Origin: Pseudoduganella buxea
GTDB lineage: Bacteria; Pseudomonadota; Gammaproteobacteria; Burkholderiales; Burkholderiaceae_D
DNA: 64,000 bases
Assembly: GCF_009720835.1 (NCBI RefSeq)
Contig: NZ_WNKZ01000006.1
Coordinates: 1-64,000, forward strand
Direction of reading: 5' to 3'
A program made the translations under genes and the position numbers. Positions 62,587 through 64,000 of the stretch are shown here, piece by piece. The notes beneath the pieces were generated by a model that made no database searches, had not been told where the DNA came from, and saw only the letters and a program-made list of their open reading frames with translations. Each line of letters begins with the position of its first letter. The stretch's first letter is position 1.

Positions 62587-64000
62587 AGGCAACAGGCGGC
62601 TCGGCGGCGGCTACTTCCGCCTTTTCGTCGGCCGGCTGGTCGGCGTCGGGTACCAGCTCCGGCACGGTTTCGCCGACCAGGGCCGCACCAGGTACTTCCG
62701 CGCCGGCTGCTTCCTCGCCCTCGTCTTCCTCGAAGTCGACGTCGCCGGCCGGGGCCTGGTCCGCCGGGATCTCCAGCAGGCGCGTTTCGATCGACAGGTC
62801 CACTTCGTCCCAGCGCAGCACGTCGAGCTTGACGGCGGCGCCCCGTGCCACGGACGGCATGCCGGGCAGGCGGATGATCAGCGGAATGTCCGTCAGGCGC
62901 AGCACTTCGTCCTTCAGCACGACGGCTTCGACCTGGCGCTTGTCCTCCTGGCCGAGCCAGCGCAGGCACCAGTAGCGTTCCATATTGGCCTGGAAGTCGG
63001 CGTAGGCCGCGTAGGCCGCGTCGAAGGCGGAGACGATGGCGAACAGGTTGGCGTCCTTCTGCTTGAACGGCGCCACCAGGGGCGCCGTCACGCCGTTTTC
63101 GGCGCAGGCCAGGATCTGCCACTGGTTGACCAGGTCCGTGTAGCGGCGCAGCGGCGACGTGCTCCACGCGTACTGGTCCACGCCCAGGCCCTGGTGCGGC
63201 GCCGCGTGCGTCACCATGCGCACCTGCATCTTGGCGGCCCAGCCACCCACGCCCTGGCCCTGGCTGCGGTAGATGCCCGGCACGCCGTGATCGTGCATCA
63301 GCTTGCCCCACGTGCTGTTGGCGAAGATCATCAGCTCGGCGACGATCTTGTCCAGCGGCGCGCCCCGCTTGCGGCGGGAAATCGTCACGACGTCGTCTTC
63401 CACGTAGAAATTGAAGTCGACGCGGTTGTTCTGTTCCGGCTTCAGGCCGAAGCCTTCGCGCTTGACCATGCGGCCCGCTTCCAGGTGGCGCGCCCAGCCC
63501 CACAGCAGGGTCAGTTCCGCCTTGCGGGGATACTCGCCGCTGCCGTCGGCCAGGGTGTCCTCGTTGACGACGTCATCGAGGTCGTTGTGGCGCAGGTTGT
63601 TGGCGATCGGCACCAGCTCGGCCTTCGTCTCCGTGGCAACGACCGTCCAGTCGGCGGGATTCAGGGTGGCATACAGCGACAGTGCCGGGCAGGTCTTGCC
63701 TTCGGCCAGGGTGAAGGCATTGACGATGCTGTCCGGCAGCATGGTGATCTTGTCGCCGGGCATATACACGGTGGACATGCGGGCCCGGGCGATCTTGTCG
63801 ATGGCGTCGTCCGGGCGGATGCCCAGGCCCGGCGCGGCGATGTGGATGCCGATGCGGACATTGCCGTCCTCCAGGTGCACCACCGAGAAGGCATCGTCGA
63901 TTTCCGTCGTCGTCACGTCGTCGATGGAGAAGGCTTCGACGGCCGCCAGCGGCAGCTTGGCACGCACCGTCGGCACGGGCACGTCGGGGAAACCGTGGCC
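62585..64000 (-). CDS. RNB-domain ribonuclease (RNase II/R-like), C-terminal part
   Basis: 472 residues are visible and the frame runs off the right edge, so the N-terminus is missing. The RNB catalytic start SIDDVTTTEIDDAFSV holds the metal-binding aspartates, and GIHIAAPG, SPLRRYTDLVNQWQ (the conserved RRY) and a following S1-like region (about 60 residues) complete the usual order. The last 70 residues are Glu/Asp/Ala-rich. It degrades RNA 3' to 5' in the family. Lengths and missing cold-shock domains cannot be judged here. Confidence 0.88.
   Translation of the reverse strand, partial: GHGFPDVPVPTVRAKLPLAAVEAFSIDDVTTTEIDDAFSVVHLEDGNVRIGIHIAAPGLGIRPDDAIDKIARARMSTVYMPGDKITMLPDSIVNAFTLAEGKTCPALSLYATLNPADWTVVATETKAELVPIANNLRHNDLDDVVNEDTLADGSGEYPRKAELTLLWGWARHLEAGRMVKREGFGLKPEQNNRVDFNFYVEDDVVTISRRKRGAPLDKIVAELMIFANSTWGKLMHDHGVPGIYRSQGQGVGGWAAKMQVRMVTHAAPHQGLGVDQYAWSTSPLRRYTDLVNQWQILACAENGVTAPLVAPFKQKDANLFAIVSAFDAAYAAYADFQANMERYWCLRWLGQEDKRQVEAVVLKDEVLRLTDIPLIIRLPGMPSVARGAAVKLDVLRWDEVDLSIETRLLEIPADQAPAGDVDFEEDEGEEAAGAEVPGAALVGETVPELVPDADQPADEKAEVAAAEPPVA

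Overview
The window is chromosomal, high-GC DNA from a betaproteobacterium. It most resembles Oxalobacteraceae of the Massilia / Pseudoduganella / Duganella type. This is inferred from gene content and order (miaB-phoH-ybeY ... corC-lnt-glyQS-gmhB-plsC; rubredoxin-pilGHIJ-pilL next to thiD-like and hemL; pyrB-pyrC' with ruvX and yqgE), because no rRNA or other marker is present. Coding density is high, most genes sit in short operons with 1-8 bp overlaps, and I saw no rRNA, tRNA, CRISPR array, prophage or transposase gene.

Layout. (1) 1-7494: a pectin / galacturonate locus. A GH28-like enzyme (cut by the left edge), a rhamnogalacturonan acetylesterase and a TonB-dependent receptor lie on the minus strand with a FadR-type regulator. 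Diverging from the regulator are galactarate dehydratase (garD) and uronate dehydrogenase (udh). Together they would deacetylate and cut pectin, import oligomers, and feed galacturonate into the oxidative galactarate route. A pair of palindromes between regulator and garD is the likely operator. (2) 7537-12676: assorted genes, namely a ChaN-like lipoprotein, DUF3224, DUF1697, an orphan histidine kinase, an HDOD protein coupled to a 57-codon ORF, and a small helix-turn-helix protein. (3) 13103-25379: the conserved miaB to plsC housekeeping series (tRNA modification, ribosome maturation, lipoprotein acylation, glycyl-tRNA synthetase, heptose and phospholipid synthesis), broken by an inverted CorA/ZntB-like gene with repeats. 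(4) 25452-37219, all on the minus strand: a GH115 alpha-glucuronidase, then envelope polysaccharide genes (waaA, waaC, a phosphomannomutase/phosphoglucomutase, an H-NS-type protein, a WecA-like transferase and rfbBACD for dTDP-rhamnose). (5) 37331-45936: apaH, the pyrimidine operon yqgE-ruvX-pyrR-pyrB-pyrC'-plsC2, photolyase and an S41 peptidase. (6) 46077-55742: the Pil-Chp chemosensory operon that controls type IV pili, headed by rubredoxin. (7) 55799-64000: a divergent ThiD paralogue, hemL, a small COX1-like membrane protein, corA, mtgA, aroE, a TonB-family protein and an RNase II-like gene cut by the right edge.

The most distinctive non-coding signal is a family of perfect or near-perfect odd-centred palindromes at eight loci (cores such as GGGGACTGTCCCC, GGGGTCTGTCCCC, GGTGTCTGACACC). 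They lie at 3' ends or in convergent gaps, and several overlap or abut a stop codon. The most unusual protein observations are a dihydroorotase-like PyrC' without its HxH metal ligands and a ThiD paralogue without the usual GTGC motif. I found no clear, previously undescribed multi-gene system; most of the window is ordinary core genome.
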